In this document: positions 7,852 to 16,672 of the stretch, in pieces
Layout: each line of letters starts with the position of its first letter
Numbering within the stretch: position 1 is the stretch's first letter
Origin: Nitrospira sp.
GTDB taxonomy: Bacteria; Nitrospirota; Nitrospiria; Nitrospirales; Nitrospiraceae
Assembly: GCA_020853775.1 (NCBI GenBank)
Contig: JADYYH010000024.1
Coordinates: 1 to 64,000 of the forward strand
Reading direction: 5' to 3'
DNA length: 64,000 nucleotides
Notes under the pieces: model-generated
Told to the model about the DNA's origin: nothing
Database searches by the model: none
The model's input: only the letters and a program-made list of their open reading frames with translations
Translations under genes and position numbers: made by a program

Positions 7852-8226
7852 ATGAGCTGGCGCATTGTAGTTTTGAGTCTGACGATGGCGGCCCTAATGG
7901 CTTGGCCTTCCTCCGCAACCCCTTCGGCGGTCCATGTCCTCATGGATAGCGGATCCCCCTACTATGTACCCGCTGCCGCCACCGTGACTGCCGGCGGCGC
8001 CATTCGATGGGACAATCCCACTCCGACCCACCACACCGTCACGCATGACGGATGTTTTGAGGAAAGCGGACGTTGCGCCTTCGACTCCGGCGCCGTGGAG
8101 CCGGGTGGCACGTATACCATTCCCAGCCTGCCTCCAGGCCGGTACCCCTATCAATGCCGCATTCATCCCATTATGCGAGGGATCATCATCGTGACTGACT
8201 CTCCGCTCCTCCCGTCACAAACCTAG
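7852..8226 (+). CDS. periplasmic cupredoxin (plastocyanin/azurin-like)
   Basis: This is a protein of about 124 residues with a signal peptide (MSWRIVVLSLTMAALMAWPSSA) and a small type 1 copper domain. The copper ligands are visible: His in PTHHTVTHD, then Cys, His and Met in YQCRIHPIMRG near the end. It probably carries electrons in the periplasm. Start 7852 (TCAGGA upstream) is preferred over ATG 7816, because TATAAT at about 7806-7811 is a likely -10 box that would put the transcript start after 7816. It is a single gene divergent from the histone-like gene. Confidence 0.82.
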   Translation: MSWRIVVLSLTMAALMAWPSSATPSAVHVLMDSGSPYYVPAAATVTAGGAIRWDNPTPTHHTVTHDGCFEESGRCAFDSGAVEPGGTYTIPSLPPGRYPYQCRIHPIMRGIIIVTDSPLLPSQT

Positions 8227-8308
8227 ACACGATCCGCCAGGGTCCTTGCAGGTCGGCGTGAGCCTCGTGTAGGCTGCGGCTTCTTGTAATCTTGCACTTC
8301 CCGACACG

Positions 8309-9802
8309 ATGAAAGCTGCCGCAGCCATACAAGAACCGCTCAATCTGAGCGGCGAGACACTCAATCTGCTCGCCTGGCGTATCCCCGACCTGGTCGCCTA
8401 CCAGCATGCCTTTGACGAATGGTGGTTGGCGCCCCTCGATGACGATTTTCCACTCGTTCGCCTGAACGCAGTCGGCATCGAAATGCTCACCTCCATGAAC
8501 GGCCACATCACCGTCGGTGCACTCGTGGAGAAATACGGCCATAAGATCTGCGGGCCTGACGGTCAGCCAGGATCGTGGCATCTGGCACGCTGGTCGATCC
8601 CCAACTATTCACTCTGTTATTTCGGGACCGAACCGCCGGGAGGCCACCGACACAAGGCCAAATGGGATCTGCTGCTCCAACAAATACGTGAGAGCTGGTC
8701 CGGACAACAGGATTTCGAAGGCGAAGAGCACCTCGAAGATTTCCATGTTCACGAGCTCAAAGAGAGTGATCTGGAGGACGGCCACTTCGATCTCATTGAA
8801 ACGACCGTCTCGCACCTCTTCCGGGAGCCCTGTGAGGCCCTGGGGGGCACCACCTATGGACGCCTGCTCATGCGCCAGCTGCGCCGATTGGGCTGGTTCA
8901 AACCGAAACCCAAGGTGATCGTGGAAATCGGCGGCGGACTCGGCTATGTCGCCCGCGAACTCGGGCAAGAGCTGTTGCCCTTCGAAAAGCAGGGCATTCA
9001 GTATATTTCCTTGGACGTGACTCGCCCGTTCCTCCAACTACAGACCAAGCGCGCCAAGGCCGGGGGCTGGACCGGTACCGGCACTCATGCCAATGGGGAA
9101 TGGCTGCCGTTTCGGGACAACTCGGTCGACCTCATCATCGACAATGAGAACATGGCGGACATGACCCCCGTGAAGCTGAGCCGGAAAGAGCTCACCGAGG
9201 GGAACGGTGAAACGGCGCAACATCAGGAAGCGTTGGATTGGATCAGGCGGCTGCGGTTGCCACTCGAAAAAGATCTCCCAGAGGAAGTAATCTTCAATCT
9301 GGGGCCGATGCGATTTGTCGCCGAGGTCTGGCGAGTCCTTAAACCAGGAGGCCGGGCATTTCTCACAGAATTCGGGATCGAGGAGGGTTGGCCAGCAGCC
9401 GTCAAACTTCCACATCACACCGAGTACGAAGTGCAATATAGCCATTTGCGGCAAGCCGTGCGGTGGCTGGGCTTTCAGGAACGCTATCTGTCGCTGCCGC
9501 AATTTCTGCAGATCAAACCGGATACGAAGGTGCTCTGCACCGGCGCAGCCTATACGATTCAGCGCTTTTGCCAGGGACTTGGCCAACACTTTGCCGTGCG
9601 GGCGTACACCGAAAGCGAGCTCACCAAGACGTTAGGCGCTATCCTTCCGAAACTCCAAGGCTGCCACTACCACGATATTGCCGACCCTGCCTGGTTCGGC
9701 CTGATCGACTTCAAGGTTTTACTCCTCGAGAAGCCAGGCGGCATCCCTCAGGCGACCTTCACCGAACAAAAGAGCGGCCTGCGCTGGTATTCACAGCGGT
9801 AG
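8309..9802 (+). CDS. PqqD-like domain fused to SAM-dependent methyltransferase
   Basis: This is a 497-residue cytoplasmic protein. Residues about 40-75 (FPLVRLNAVGIEMLTSMNGHITV and what follows) resemble the PqqD winged-helix fold that presents peptide substrates in RiPP pathways. From about residue 190 a class I methyltransferase follows, with motif I VEIGGGLGYVA at 205-215, an acidic end to strand 2 (ISLDVT), DLIIDNENMADM, and VWRVLKPGGRAFLTEFG. The C-terminal 100 residues are specific to this protein. No Shine-Dalgarno is seen before ATG 8309. There is no precursor peptide or radical-SAM gene nearby, so the peptide link is inference. The substrate is unknown. Confidence 0.75.
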   Translation: MKAAAAIQEPLNLSGETLNLLAWRIPDLVAYQHAFDEWWLAPLDDDFPLVRLNAVGIEMLTSMNGHITVGALVEKYGHKICGPDGQPGSWHLARWSIPNYSLCYFGTEPPGGHRHKAKWDLLLQQIRESWSGQQDFEGEEHLEDFHVHELKESDLEDGHFDLIETTVSHLFREPCEALGGTTYGRLLMRQLRRLGWFKPKPKVIVEIGGGLGYVARELGQELLPFEKQGIQYISLDVTRPFLQLQTKRAKAGGWTGTGTHANGEWLPFRDNSVDLIIDNENMADMTPVKLSRKELTEGNGETAQHQEALDWIRRLRLPLEKDLPEEVIFNLGPMRFVAEVWRVLKPGGRAFLTEFGIEEGWPAAVKLPHHTEYEVQYSHLRQAVRWLGFQERYLSLPQFLQIKPDTKVLCTGAAYTIQRFCQGLGQHFAVRAYTESELTKTLGAILPKLQGCHYHDIADPAWFGLIDFKVLLLEKPGGIPQATFTEQKSGLRWYSQR

Positions 9803-9818
9803 CGACCTGCCCTGCAGA

Positions 9819-9955
9819 TCAATGGCCGTCAATGTCGGATACGTCTACGGACGCATCAGATTCAGGTGGATGAGGTCGCGCGCCTCCCCGTGCCCCCAAC
9901 CAGCCATCAAGAGTATCAAGGTCGTCGTCTTCAAGCAACCGGCTTTTAGGAGGAC
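9819..9955 (-). pseudogene. 3' part of a small membrane-protein gene split by an IS
   Basis: Read on the minus strand, this gives a PPKSR junction and then LLEDDDLDTLDGWLGARGG, ending SDIDGH with TGA at 9819-9821. The frame matches that of the 5' part at 12403-12615 once the IS and one copy of its 17-bp target duplication (CCGGCTTTTAGGAGGAC) are removed. The rebuilt protein would be about 111 residues. Confidence 0.85.
9939..9955. repeat. left copy of 17-bp target-site duplication
   Basis: CCGGCTTTTAGGAGGAC is repeated exactly at 12403-12419. The length fits the ISTde1-like subgroup of the IS1202 family (15-18 bp). Confidence 0.85.
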
Positions 9956-9961
9956 TGTAGA

Positions 9962-10011
9962 TAGCACATGATCTGTCCGCTTTTTGTAGCACATGAGTTG
10001 TCCGGTTTTTA
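9962..10011 (+). repeat. two tandem 25-bp end repeats of the IS1202-type element
   Basis: Copies lie at 9962-9986 (TAGCACATGATCTGTCCGCT and a T run) and 9987-10011 (TAGCACATGAGTTGTCCGGT and a T run). The inverted partner at the right end is 11316-11334. These are probably transposase binding sites. Confidence 0.8.
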
Positions 10012-10032
10012 TGGTGGGCCCCAGGAGGGCCC

Positions 10033-11298
10033 ATGATGAGCTGGACGACGGTGCGGCAGGAGGTGAGACTGATGCGATTTGAAGAATTGTATGAGCGGCG
10101 GCAGCGACGGGAGTTGACGATGGTGGAGGCGGCGGCGAGCCTCGGTGTCACGGAGCGGACGTTTCGCCGCTGGAATGGGCGCTATGAAGCCGAGGGGAGG
10201 GTCGGATTGCAGGATCGGCGCCTGGGCCGGGCATCCGCCCGCGCGGGACCGGTGGATGAAGCCCTGCGGATGGTGACACGCTATCAGACGCAGTACACGG
10301 GCTGGACCGTGAAGCACTTCCACGAGCACTGGCATGCGGAGCATGGCGGGACGCGGTCCTATACGTGGACGAAGAAGCTCGTGCAAACTGCCGGGCAGGT
10401 GGCCCGCGCGCCCCGGCGCGGCGCCCATCGGAAGAAGCGGCCCCGCAAACCGTTGCCCGGTATGATGCTGCATCAAGACGGGTCCACCCATACCTGGGTG
10501 CCGGGCTGCCAGTGGGATTTGATTGTGACGCTGGATGATGCGACCACGGAGCTCTATTCAGCCTTCTTCGTCGAGGAAGAGGGCACCATGAGTAGCTTCC
10601 AGGGGTTGCGGGAGGTCATTGAGCGGAAGGGCCTCTTCAGTTCCCTCTATACCGATCGGGCGTCGCATTATTGGTATACCGAGGCGGCGGCGAGCAAGGT
10701 CGATAAGCGCCGGCTCACGCAGGTGCACCGTGCCTTGCAGCAATTGGGGATCACCCTCATCCCAGCGTATTCGCCGGAAGCGCGGGGCCGTTCGGAGCGG
10801 GTCTTCCGGACCCTGCAAGATCGGTTGCCGAAAGAATTGGCCCTTGCGGGGATCACAGACATGGCGGCGGCGAATCAGTATCTCGTGGAGCGGTTTCTTC
10901 CCGCCTACAACCGCCGCTTTGCGGTGCCAGCCGCTGAAGCAGGCACTGCCTTTGTGCCCTGGATCGGGACCGGCCTCGCCGATCTGCTCTGTGTCCAAGA
11001 AGACCGCGTCGTCGCGAACGACAATACCGTGCGGTATCAGGGCCAGACGCTGCAGAGCCCCCAAGACCCGCACCGCTTCCATTAGGTGAAGGGCACGGTC
11101 CGGGTCCATGCCTATCCGGATGGCACCTTGGCCGTGTTCCATGGTCCCCGGTGCTTGACGCGGTACCATGGGAATGGTCAGTTGATGGAGCCCGACGCTG
11201 CCCCGCGATGCCGCACCGGCCTGACCCACCGATCGGATGTCTCGCCGATCGTCGATTCTAGGTCAACGGGGCGCGAAAGAATTTCAGCACGCAGATGA
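10033..11298 (+). pseudogene. IS1202/ISNCY-family transposase with in-frame amber codon
   Basis: From ATG 10033 the frame has an N-terminal helix-turn-helix (MVEAAASLGVTERTFRRWNGRY), a DDE integrase core (HQDGSTHTW, LIVTLDDATTELYSAFFVEEEGT, then RSERVFRTLQDRLPKEL) and the C-terminal beta domain. A TAG at 11083-11085 splits HRFH from VKGTVRVHAYPDGTLAVFHG. Relatives have an aromatic residue there, so a Tyr codon has probably become TAG. The frame continues to TGA 11296-11298. The catalytic core precedes the stop; only the conserved C-terminal domain (about 70 residues) would be lost. Confidence 0.85.
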
Positions 11299-11338
11299 AA
11301 TAGATAAGAGGAAAAGCCGGACAGATCATGTGCTCGCG

Positions 11339-12362
11339 GATTCAAGTAACCAGTGCATAAGTTCACCGACAGCGTGATGGAGTAACCTCTTGGCACACCA
11401 AGGGGTTACGAATGAGGACGTATCGTCGGATCACGTACGAAGATCGATGTCAGATGTACGCCTTGCGGAAGGCAGGCAAGACACAGGTCGAGATCGGCCG
11501 GGCACTGGGGTTTAGCCAAGGGACGGTTAGCCGGGAGCTTTCCCGGAACACGGGGCAGCGGGGGTATCGCTTTCAGCAAGCCCAGCGCAGGGCGCAGTCC
11601 CGACAGCAGCAGATCCGGCATCAGCCGCGCAAGCTGACGGGCCGTGTTCGTCGCACCATTGCCCGCAAGTTGCGGGCTGAACGCGGAATATCCCTCAGCC
11701 ACGAATGGATTTACCGGATGATCTGGGATAATAAGCGCGCCGGCGGCGACCTCTGGCGTTTCTTGCGGCGGCGTGGCAAGAAATACAACCGGCGTGGGGC
11801 GCAGCACGCGGGCCGCGGAGTGATTCCCCATCGGATCGACATCGCAGAACGTCCTGCGATCGTTGCCCGCAAGTCACGGCTCGGTGACTGGGAGGGCGAC
11901 ACCATCGTGGGCGCACAACACAAAGGGGCCCTGTTCACCCATGTCGAGCGCAAAAGCCTGTTCACCACCATCTCGAAACTGCCCCGCCCGACGGCCACGG
12001 CCGCTCACCGCGCCACTGTGCATCGGCTGAACCCGTTGCGCGACCACGTCCACACCATCACCTACGACAACGGCAAAGAGTTTGCCGGACACCGGAAAAC
12101 CGCCCATCTCCTGCGCGCCCAGGTCTTCTTTGCCACGCCCTATCACGCGTGGGAACGCGGCGTGAACGAGAACACGAATGGCCTCATCCGGGACTTCTTC
12201 CCCAAAGGCACGGACTTCACTACAATCCATCCGGCGACGGTGGCGAAGGTGGAGCGCCTGCTCAATCGGAGACCTCGCAAATCGCTCGGCTTTCAAACGC
12301 CCAACGAGGTCTTTCACACGCTGGCTAAACGGGGCTGATGTTATGCACTGGGAAGTTGAATC
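11339..12362 (+). mobile_element. IS30-family element inserted in the end of the IS1202-type element
   Basis: The element is bounded by 22-bp inverted repeats at 11339-11360 and 12341-12362, with 19 of 22 matching and a shared CCAGTGCATAA core. It is 1.02 kb, typical for IS30. It interrupts the right terminal array of the IS1202-type element, so it arrived later. The short target duplication cannot be fixed by eye. Confidence 0.85.
11412..12338 (+). CDS. IS30-family transposase
   Basis: This is a 308-residue protein with an N-terminal helix-turn-helix (RRITYEDRCQMYALRKAGKTQVEIGRALGFSQGTVSRELSRN) and an IS30-type DDE core: Asp in RLGDWEGDTIVG, Asp in TYDNGKEFAGH, and Glu in RGVNENTNGLIRDFFPKGTDF. 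It appears about 15 residues shorter than relatives between the two domains: the usual WSPEQIAG motif is missing just before RAERGISLSHEWIYRMI. An in-frame internal deletion is therefore likely and activity is doubtful. ATG 11412 lies 52 bases inside the left end. Confidence 0.88.
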   Translation: MRTYRRITYEDRCQMYALRKAGKTQVEIGRALGFSQGTVSRELSRNTGQRGYRFQQAQRRAQSRQQQIRHQPRKLTGRVRRTIARKLRAERGISLSHEWIYRMIWDNKRAGGDLWRFLRRRGKKYNRRGAQHAGRGVIPHRIDIAERPAIVARKSRLGDWEGDTIVGAQHKGALFTHVERKSLFTTISKLPRPTATAAHRATVHRLNPLRDHVHTITYDNGKEFAGHRKTAHLLRAQVFFATPYHAWERGVNENTNGLIRDFFPKGTDFTTIHPATVAKVERLLNRRPRKSLGFQTPNEVFHTLAKRG

Positions 12363-12402
12363 TGCGGCTACATAAACCGGACAAGTTAACTTGCTATCTA
12401 CA

Positions 12403-12419
12403 CCGGCTTTTAGGAGGAC
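12403..12419. repeat. right copy of 17-bp target-site duplication
   Basis: An exact repeat of 9939-9955. Confidence 0.85.
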
Positions 12420-12615
12420 GAGTTCGATCAGTCGTAGTATGCAGCACGAGGTGACATAAGCCAGCACCAAGGAATGGTACGAGCCAAATAACTATGACCT
12501 GGATATTTTTTTGAGCGCGACTATATTCCGATGCCCCCACTACTCTGACCGTCACGTAAACCTGGTAGCAGGCAATGCCGACTAGGAGAACCACGACGAG
12601 ATATTCAACCTTCAT
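12403..12615 (-). pseudogene. 5' part of a small membrane-protein gene split by an IS
   Basis: ATG at 12615 (GGAGGAGAACTC upstream) starts MKVEYLVVVLLVGIACYQVYV, followed by a second hydrophobic segment (NIQVIVIWLVPFLGAGLCHLVL) and RTRPPKSR, where the IS enters. The remaining reading frame is at 9819-9955. The intact protein would have two membrane helices and an acidic cytoplasmic tail. The function is unknown. As it stands it reads a few IS-encoded codons (CR) to a stop at 12394. Confidence 0.85.
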
Positions 12616-12638
12616 GAGTTCTCCTCCGACCGAAGCAA

Positions 12639-13598
12639 CTATCCCTGCCTCAACATATTTGCCAAGTGCAGGAGCACGCCCTCACGCAAGCCGAGATCGC
12701 TGACGAGAACGTTCGGCATGCCCAGCGTCTCCATCATCGTCCTGAGAATGATCGCACCGGCAACAATGACATCCTCTCGTCCTCGCTCCAGGCCTGGCAA
12801 TCCCTCCCGTTGTTGTTTCGATCGCCGAAGAAGCTGTGCTTCCAGACATGTTACCGCGTCGAGCGCCAGAACATAGTTGTGAATCCTGGCCGCTTCATAC
12901 GCGGCCAGCTGCTGGTCCATCGCGGCCAGCGCGGTAATGGTTCCCGCCGTGCCGACAAAGGTCAGTCCGGCCGGCAAGGGCATACCGGCAACGGCTGCTT
13001 CAGTCTCGGTTCGTATCCAATCACGCGCTTGCCGAAGTTCCTCGGCAGTAGGCGGGTCGCTGGGCAACAGGCGCTCGCTCAGACGCACCACACCGATATC
13101 CATGGATCGCACGATGAGCGGTTGGCCAGGTCGATCCAGAATACATTCCGTACTTCCACCGCCGATATCCGCCGCCAGCACGTCGGTGACACCTGCAGGG
13201 AGACCGGAGCGAATCCCGAGTGTGGTTCGTCGCGCTTCCTCCTCACCGGAGATGATCTCCACCTGCAAACCGGCTTCACGCGCGACCAAGTCTACGAATG
13301 TTTGACGGTTCCCGGCATCGCGCACCGCACTCGTGGCAACCACTGCCGTCGCCTCCACCCGGTACGTATCAATGATCTGGTGCCATTCTTTGAGGGTCGC
13401 CACCACACGCGCCATGGCATCGGCTCGTAACAGACGATCTCGATCAACTCCTTGGCCGAGTCGAAGGATTCGTCGATCGGATTGCAGTTTGGTGATATGC
13501 CCCAATCGAGTGACTTCAGCAATCTCCAAGCGGCAAGTCAGGGTCCCGATATCGATTCCGGCGAAGATTCGTGGAGGAGCCGTCGATGCGCCAGCCAT
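12639..13598 (-). CDS. ppx: Ppx/GppA-family phosphatase (exopolyphosphatase)
   Basis: This is a 319-residue protein with the sugar-kinase/HSP70/actin fold of Ppx/GppA. It releases phosphate from polyphosphate or hydrolyses pppGpp. Motifs are present: FAGIDIGTLTCRLEIAEV at the start, VVATSAVRDAGNRQTF, the catalytic region EIISGEEEARRT, and ADIGGGSTECIL. The length matches the short single-module form, so the HD-like C-terminal domain of long Ppx proteins is absent. It is followed 8 bases upstream by a small coiled-coil gene and then recG, probably one minus-strand unit. Ppx versus GppA cannot be separated by reading. Confidence 0.88.
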   Translation of the reverse strand: MAGASTAPPRIFAGIDIGTLTCRLEIAEVTRLGHITKLQSDRRILRLGQGVDRDRLLRADAMARVVATLKEWHQIIDTYRVEATAVVATSAVRDAGNRQTFVDLVAREAGLQVEIISGEEEARRTTLGIRSGLPAGVTDVLAADIGGGSTECILDRPGQPLIVRSMDIGVVRLSERLLPSDPPTAEELRQARDWIRTETEAAVAGMPLPAGLTFVGTAGTITALAAMDQQLAAYEAARIHNYVLALDAVTCLEAQLLRRSKQQREGLPGLERGREDVIVAGAIILRTMMETLGMPNVLVSDLGLREGVLLHLANMLRQG

Positions 13599-13606
13599 GA
13601 AATCTC

Positions 13607-13933
13607 TCAGGCCTCTTCTACCGTGATGTCATTCATTTCCAGTAACAGTTTCGTCCGTTCATCCTGCAGCGTCTGCACCTGTTTCATCATACGTGCGATT
13701 TCGGGATCGACCACAATTCGATCCGGCACTTCGCCCCGATCGTGCAATTCGATCGTGCGTTCACCGATGTCCGCATGAAGATCGTCCAACTGTTGCTCCA
13801 CCTTTCGTAACTCCAATCGATACCGAAGCAACTCGCCCTCTTCCAAGGCCCTGGTGGCGGCCTGAGCGGTACCGTGCCGTAATGTCACCCATCCGGCGCG
13901 AAGATCGTGACTCAACCGTTGCAGCATTCCCAT
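13607..13933 (-). CDS. small coiled-coil hypothetical protein
   Basis: This is a 108-residue hydrophilic protein that is almost wholly helical. Heptad-like stretches at about 25-60 (EGELLRYRLELRKVEQQLDDLHADIGERTIEL) and 75-105 (DPEIARMMKQVQTLQDERTKLLLEM) suggest a coiled coil. There is no signal peptide. It sits between recG (upstream, 35 bases) and ppx (downstream, 8 bases) on the same strand, so it is probably cotranscribed. The function is unknown. Confidence 0.7.
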   Translation of the reverse strand: MGMLQRLSHDLRAGWVTLRHGTAQAATRALEEGELLRYRLELRKVEQQLDDLHADIGERTIELHDRGEVPDRIVVDPEIARMMKQVQTLQDERTKLLLEMNDITVEEA

Positions 13934-13968
13934 CGATCACCTCTCCGTCTTGGGCAGGTACCGTTGAG

Positions 13969-16509
13969 CTAACTGACGTCGCCCAACGACAGTTTGCCAT
14001 TCCAACGACGACACATGGCCGCCTTGACCGCCTGATGCTGGGGCAGCGCCAAACCCGGGTCCTGGGTCACCATCGCGAGCGCCTCCTGTCTCGCCAGCTC
14101 CAACAGTTGCGCGTCACGCACCAGATTGGCCGCCCGAAATTCCGGCAGCCCCCATTGACGCAGTCCCAACAACTCGCCGGGCCCCCTGATGCGAAGGTCT
14201 TCCTCGGCAATGACAAACCCGTCATGTGATTGCACCAGCGCGGCCAAACGTTGCTGGGCATTGGAGGCATTGGCCTCGGGCTTTCCCTCGGCACTGACTT
14301 TTGGCCGCGACTCTCGCGGAAAATAGGATGCCATGAGAATGCACAAGGATTGATGTGCGCCTCGTCCGACTCGTCCGCGCAATTGATGGAGCTGGGCCAG
14401 CCCGAATCGTTCGGCATGTTCGATGACCATGATGGTGGCATTGGGCACGTCCACTCCCACTTCAATGACGGTCGTCGCCACGAGCATCTGAATCGTCCCG
14501 GCCTTGAAGGCTGCCATCGTACGCTCTTTTTCCGCCGACGGCATCTTCCCGTGCAGCAGCCCGATCTGTGCCTGGGGAAAGACCTCGCGCTGCAACTGTT
14601 CGGCTCCCTGTGTTGCCGCCTTGAGATCAATCTTCTCAGACTCCTCGACCAGCGGATAGACGATATACACCTGCCGTCCGGCTTTCAGCTCATCACCCAC
14701 GAGCCGCCAGGTCTTCTGGCGCTGACCTTCCGAATAGAGCAGGGTCCGCACCGGCTTGCGGCCCGGCGGCAACATATCGATGACCGAGACGTCCAAATCG
14801 CCATACACGGTCATGGCCAGGGTGCGTGGAATCGGCGTGGCCGTCATGACCAGTACATCCGGTCGGTATCCTTTGTCGAACAACGTCTTTCGTTGCAGCA
14901 CACCAAACTTATGTTGTTCGTCCACCACCACCAAACCAAGTTGGGCAAATGTGACCTGCTTTTGGATCAGCGCATGTGTGCCGATCGCCACCTGCGCTTC
15001 CCCCGAGGCCAACTGCGCCAGGACAGCCTGACGATCCTTGGCCTTGCCACCGCTCGTGAGCAGCACTGCCTTCAAACCGACCGCGTCCAGGAGAGGCCTG
15101 AGATTCAGATAGTGCTGTTCGGCCAGGATTTCGGTAGGGGCCATCAGCGCCGTTTGACAACCGGAGCCACAGGCCATCACCAGCGCATGCAACGCCACCA
15201 CCGTTTTTCCCGACCCCACGTCCCCCTGCACCAGACGGTTCATGGGTCGCGAGGTCGCCATATCGGCTTGAATTTCCCGCCATACCCGTTCCTGCGCAGC
15301 TGTGAGGGCGAACGGCAGTATCTGCGACAGGTGCTTCAGTTGCGGCACATGAGGACTGAATCGAAACGGCTTGTCTTCTTGCTTCACCTGCTGTTGCCTC
15401 AGCACCATGGCCGTCTGGAGCAGAAACAACTCCTCGAAAGCCAATCGGCGATGGGCGGCGGTCACTCCGCGGTCCAGGGCAGCCAAATCTGTTTGGGGCA
15501 GCGGGAAATGCACCTGCTGAATGGCTTCGCCAATCGGCGGCAGCCGATGGCGGGCGCGAATGGACAGCGGCAGGGCTTCTTCCATCTCCGCACCGTGTCC
15601 GGCCAGCAAGCCCTGCATCACCATACGCATCTGGCACGAGGTCCAACCCTTCGTCTCATGGTAGATCGGGACGATTCGTCCGACGTGGAGCAATTCGTCA
15701 TCCTGCCCGCTCAGCACTTCAAATTGCGCCGGCTCCAACCGAAGATCCATCCATCCACGCCGACCGGCAACCACACGGCCGGCCATCATGACGCGTGTGC
15801 CTTCCTTCAGCACCTCTTCGAGATAGGGTTGGTTAAAAAACACCGCGTGCACCGTTCCGGTTGCGTCCTGAACGGCGACGTCAAGAATCGACAATCGGCG
15901 GGAACGAGCACGCGTCGCTTCCGTTCGAGTGATCACGCCACAGATGCATGCCGTAGTCCCCAAGACCAGCTTCGCGATCGGCGTGATGTTCGATCGATCC
16001 TCATACCGCCAGGGCAAAGTCCACAGCGCCTCTTCGATCGTCTGGATGCCGAGACGCTTCAGGAGCAGCGCGCGTTTCGGGCCAACACCTTTGGCGAACT
16101 GAATCGGTGCATCTAAAGGAGGCCGTTCGGGATTGTTGCCGGTAGGGCTGTACACCGGTTCCCTTACCTTCAAGGTCCTACCAGGCGCATGAATCACCGG
16201 GGGCCCCTCTTGGAGGCGGCGAAGGAGTTGGAGCGCCTGCATCAATCGATGCTGCTGTTCGGCTGGGGTGAGGCCGGCATGAAAATCGACAAACAGATTG
16301 CGTAGGGAGAGTAGGTCCACCTCAAGCGCGCGAGGGTGGAGGCGCGCGCCGAGTTCGCCGATCACCTGTTCCGACACAAAACGGTCGAGATTTTTGACGG
16401 TCGAGAGGTGGGCACAGGCATCACGGCAAGCGAACTCAATGGGTCTCGCCACTCGTTGCAGGAATGCTCGGAAAGACTCATGGGGATCAGAAGAATCAGG
16501 ACGTGGCAT
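13969..16509 (-). CDS. recG: ATP-dependent DNA helicase RecG
   Basis: RecG remodels stalled replication forks and branch-migrates Holliday junctions. Visible parts are an N-terminal extension (about 150 residues), the wedge/OB domain (FAKGVGPKRALLLKRLGI then ATGTVHAVFFNQPYLEEVL), Walker A QGDVGSGKTVVA, DEQHKFGVLQR (motif II with Lys where Arg is usual), MTATPIPRTLAMTVYGDLDVS, and the helicase C domain ending QLRGRVGRG and the TRG region IRGPGELLGLRQWG. ATG 16509 (MPRPDSS) is preferred because the 27 codons upstream of it do not look like protein; the alternative start is 16590. It is divergent from the TPR protease gene. Confidence 0.93.
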   Translation of the reverse strand: MPRPDSSDPHESFRAFLQRVARPIEFACRDACAHLSTVKNLDRFVSEQVIGELGARLHPRALEVDLLSLRNLFVDFHAGLTPAEQQHRLMQALQLLRRLQEGPPVIHAPGRTLKVREPVYSPTGNNPERPPLDAPIQFAKGVGPKRALLLKRLGIQTIEEALWTLPWRYEDRSNITPIAKLVLGTTACICGVITRTEATRARSRRLSILDVAVQDATGTVHAVFFNQPYLEEVLKEGTRVMMAGRVVAGRRGWMDLRLEPAQFEVLSGQDDELLHVGRIVPIYHETKGWTSCQMRMVMQGLLAGHGAEMEEALPLSIRARHRLPPIGEAIQQVHFPLPQTDLAALDRGVTAAHRRLAFEELFLLQTAMVLRQQQVKQEDKPFRFSPHVPQLKHLSQILPFALTAAQERVWREIQADMATSRPMNRLVQGDVGSGKTVVALHALVMACGSGCQTALMAPTEILAEQHYLNLRPLLDAVGLKAVLLTSGGKAKDRQAVLAQLASGEAQVAIGTHALIQKQVTFAQLGLVVVDEQHKFGVLQRKTLFDKGYRPDVLVMTATPIPRTLAMTVYGDLDVSVIDMLPPGRKPVRTLLYSEGQRQKTWRLVGDELKAGRQVYIVYPLVEESEKIDLKAATQGAEQLQREVFPQAQIGLLHGKMPSAEKERTMAAFKAGTIQMLVATTVIEVGVDVPNATIMVIEHAERFGLAQLHQLRGRVGRGAHQSLCILMASYFPRESRPKVSAEGKPEANASNAQQRLAALVQSHDGFVIAEEDLRIRGPGELLGLRQWGLPEFRAANLVRDAQLLELARQEALAMVTQDPGLALPQHQAVKAAMCRRWNGKLSLGDVS

Positions 16510-16672
16510 CCTGGGCGGGATCGTACCATAGGCTGTCTGCCTGCTCAATGAAGGACCAGCATGAAGAACACCCCGTCTCATGGCCGCCATACGCCGGCTT
16601 TTGCGACTTTCCTTGGTCGTCCGCCACCTCGATGCTAGAGTAACTTCGTGTAGGACTCACGGAAGGACACCT

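Larger units (their letters stand above)
9956..12402 (+). mobile_element. IS1202/ISNCY-type element carrying a nested IS30
   Basis: The outer ends are TGTAGATAGCA at 9956-9966 and its perfect reverse complement at 12392-12402, flanked by a 17-bp direct repeat. Each end holds two copies of a sub-repeat built around GTAGCACATGA..TGTCCGG: left 9962-9986 and 9987-10011; right inner 11316-11334 and outer about 12371-12402. The transposase is of ISNCY (IS1202-like) type. IS30 sits between the two right-end sub-repeats. Without IS30 the element would be about 1.4 kb, normal for the family. Confidence 0.8.

Noticed and set aside
14230-16116. 628-codon plus-strand frame opposite recG
   Set aside because: His/Arg/Gln-rich antisense shadow of a clear recG; no ribosome site or motif.
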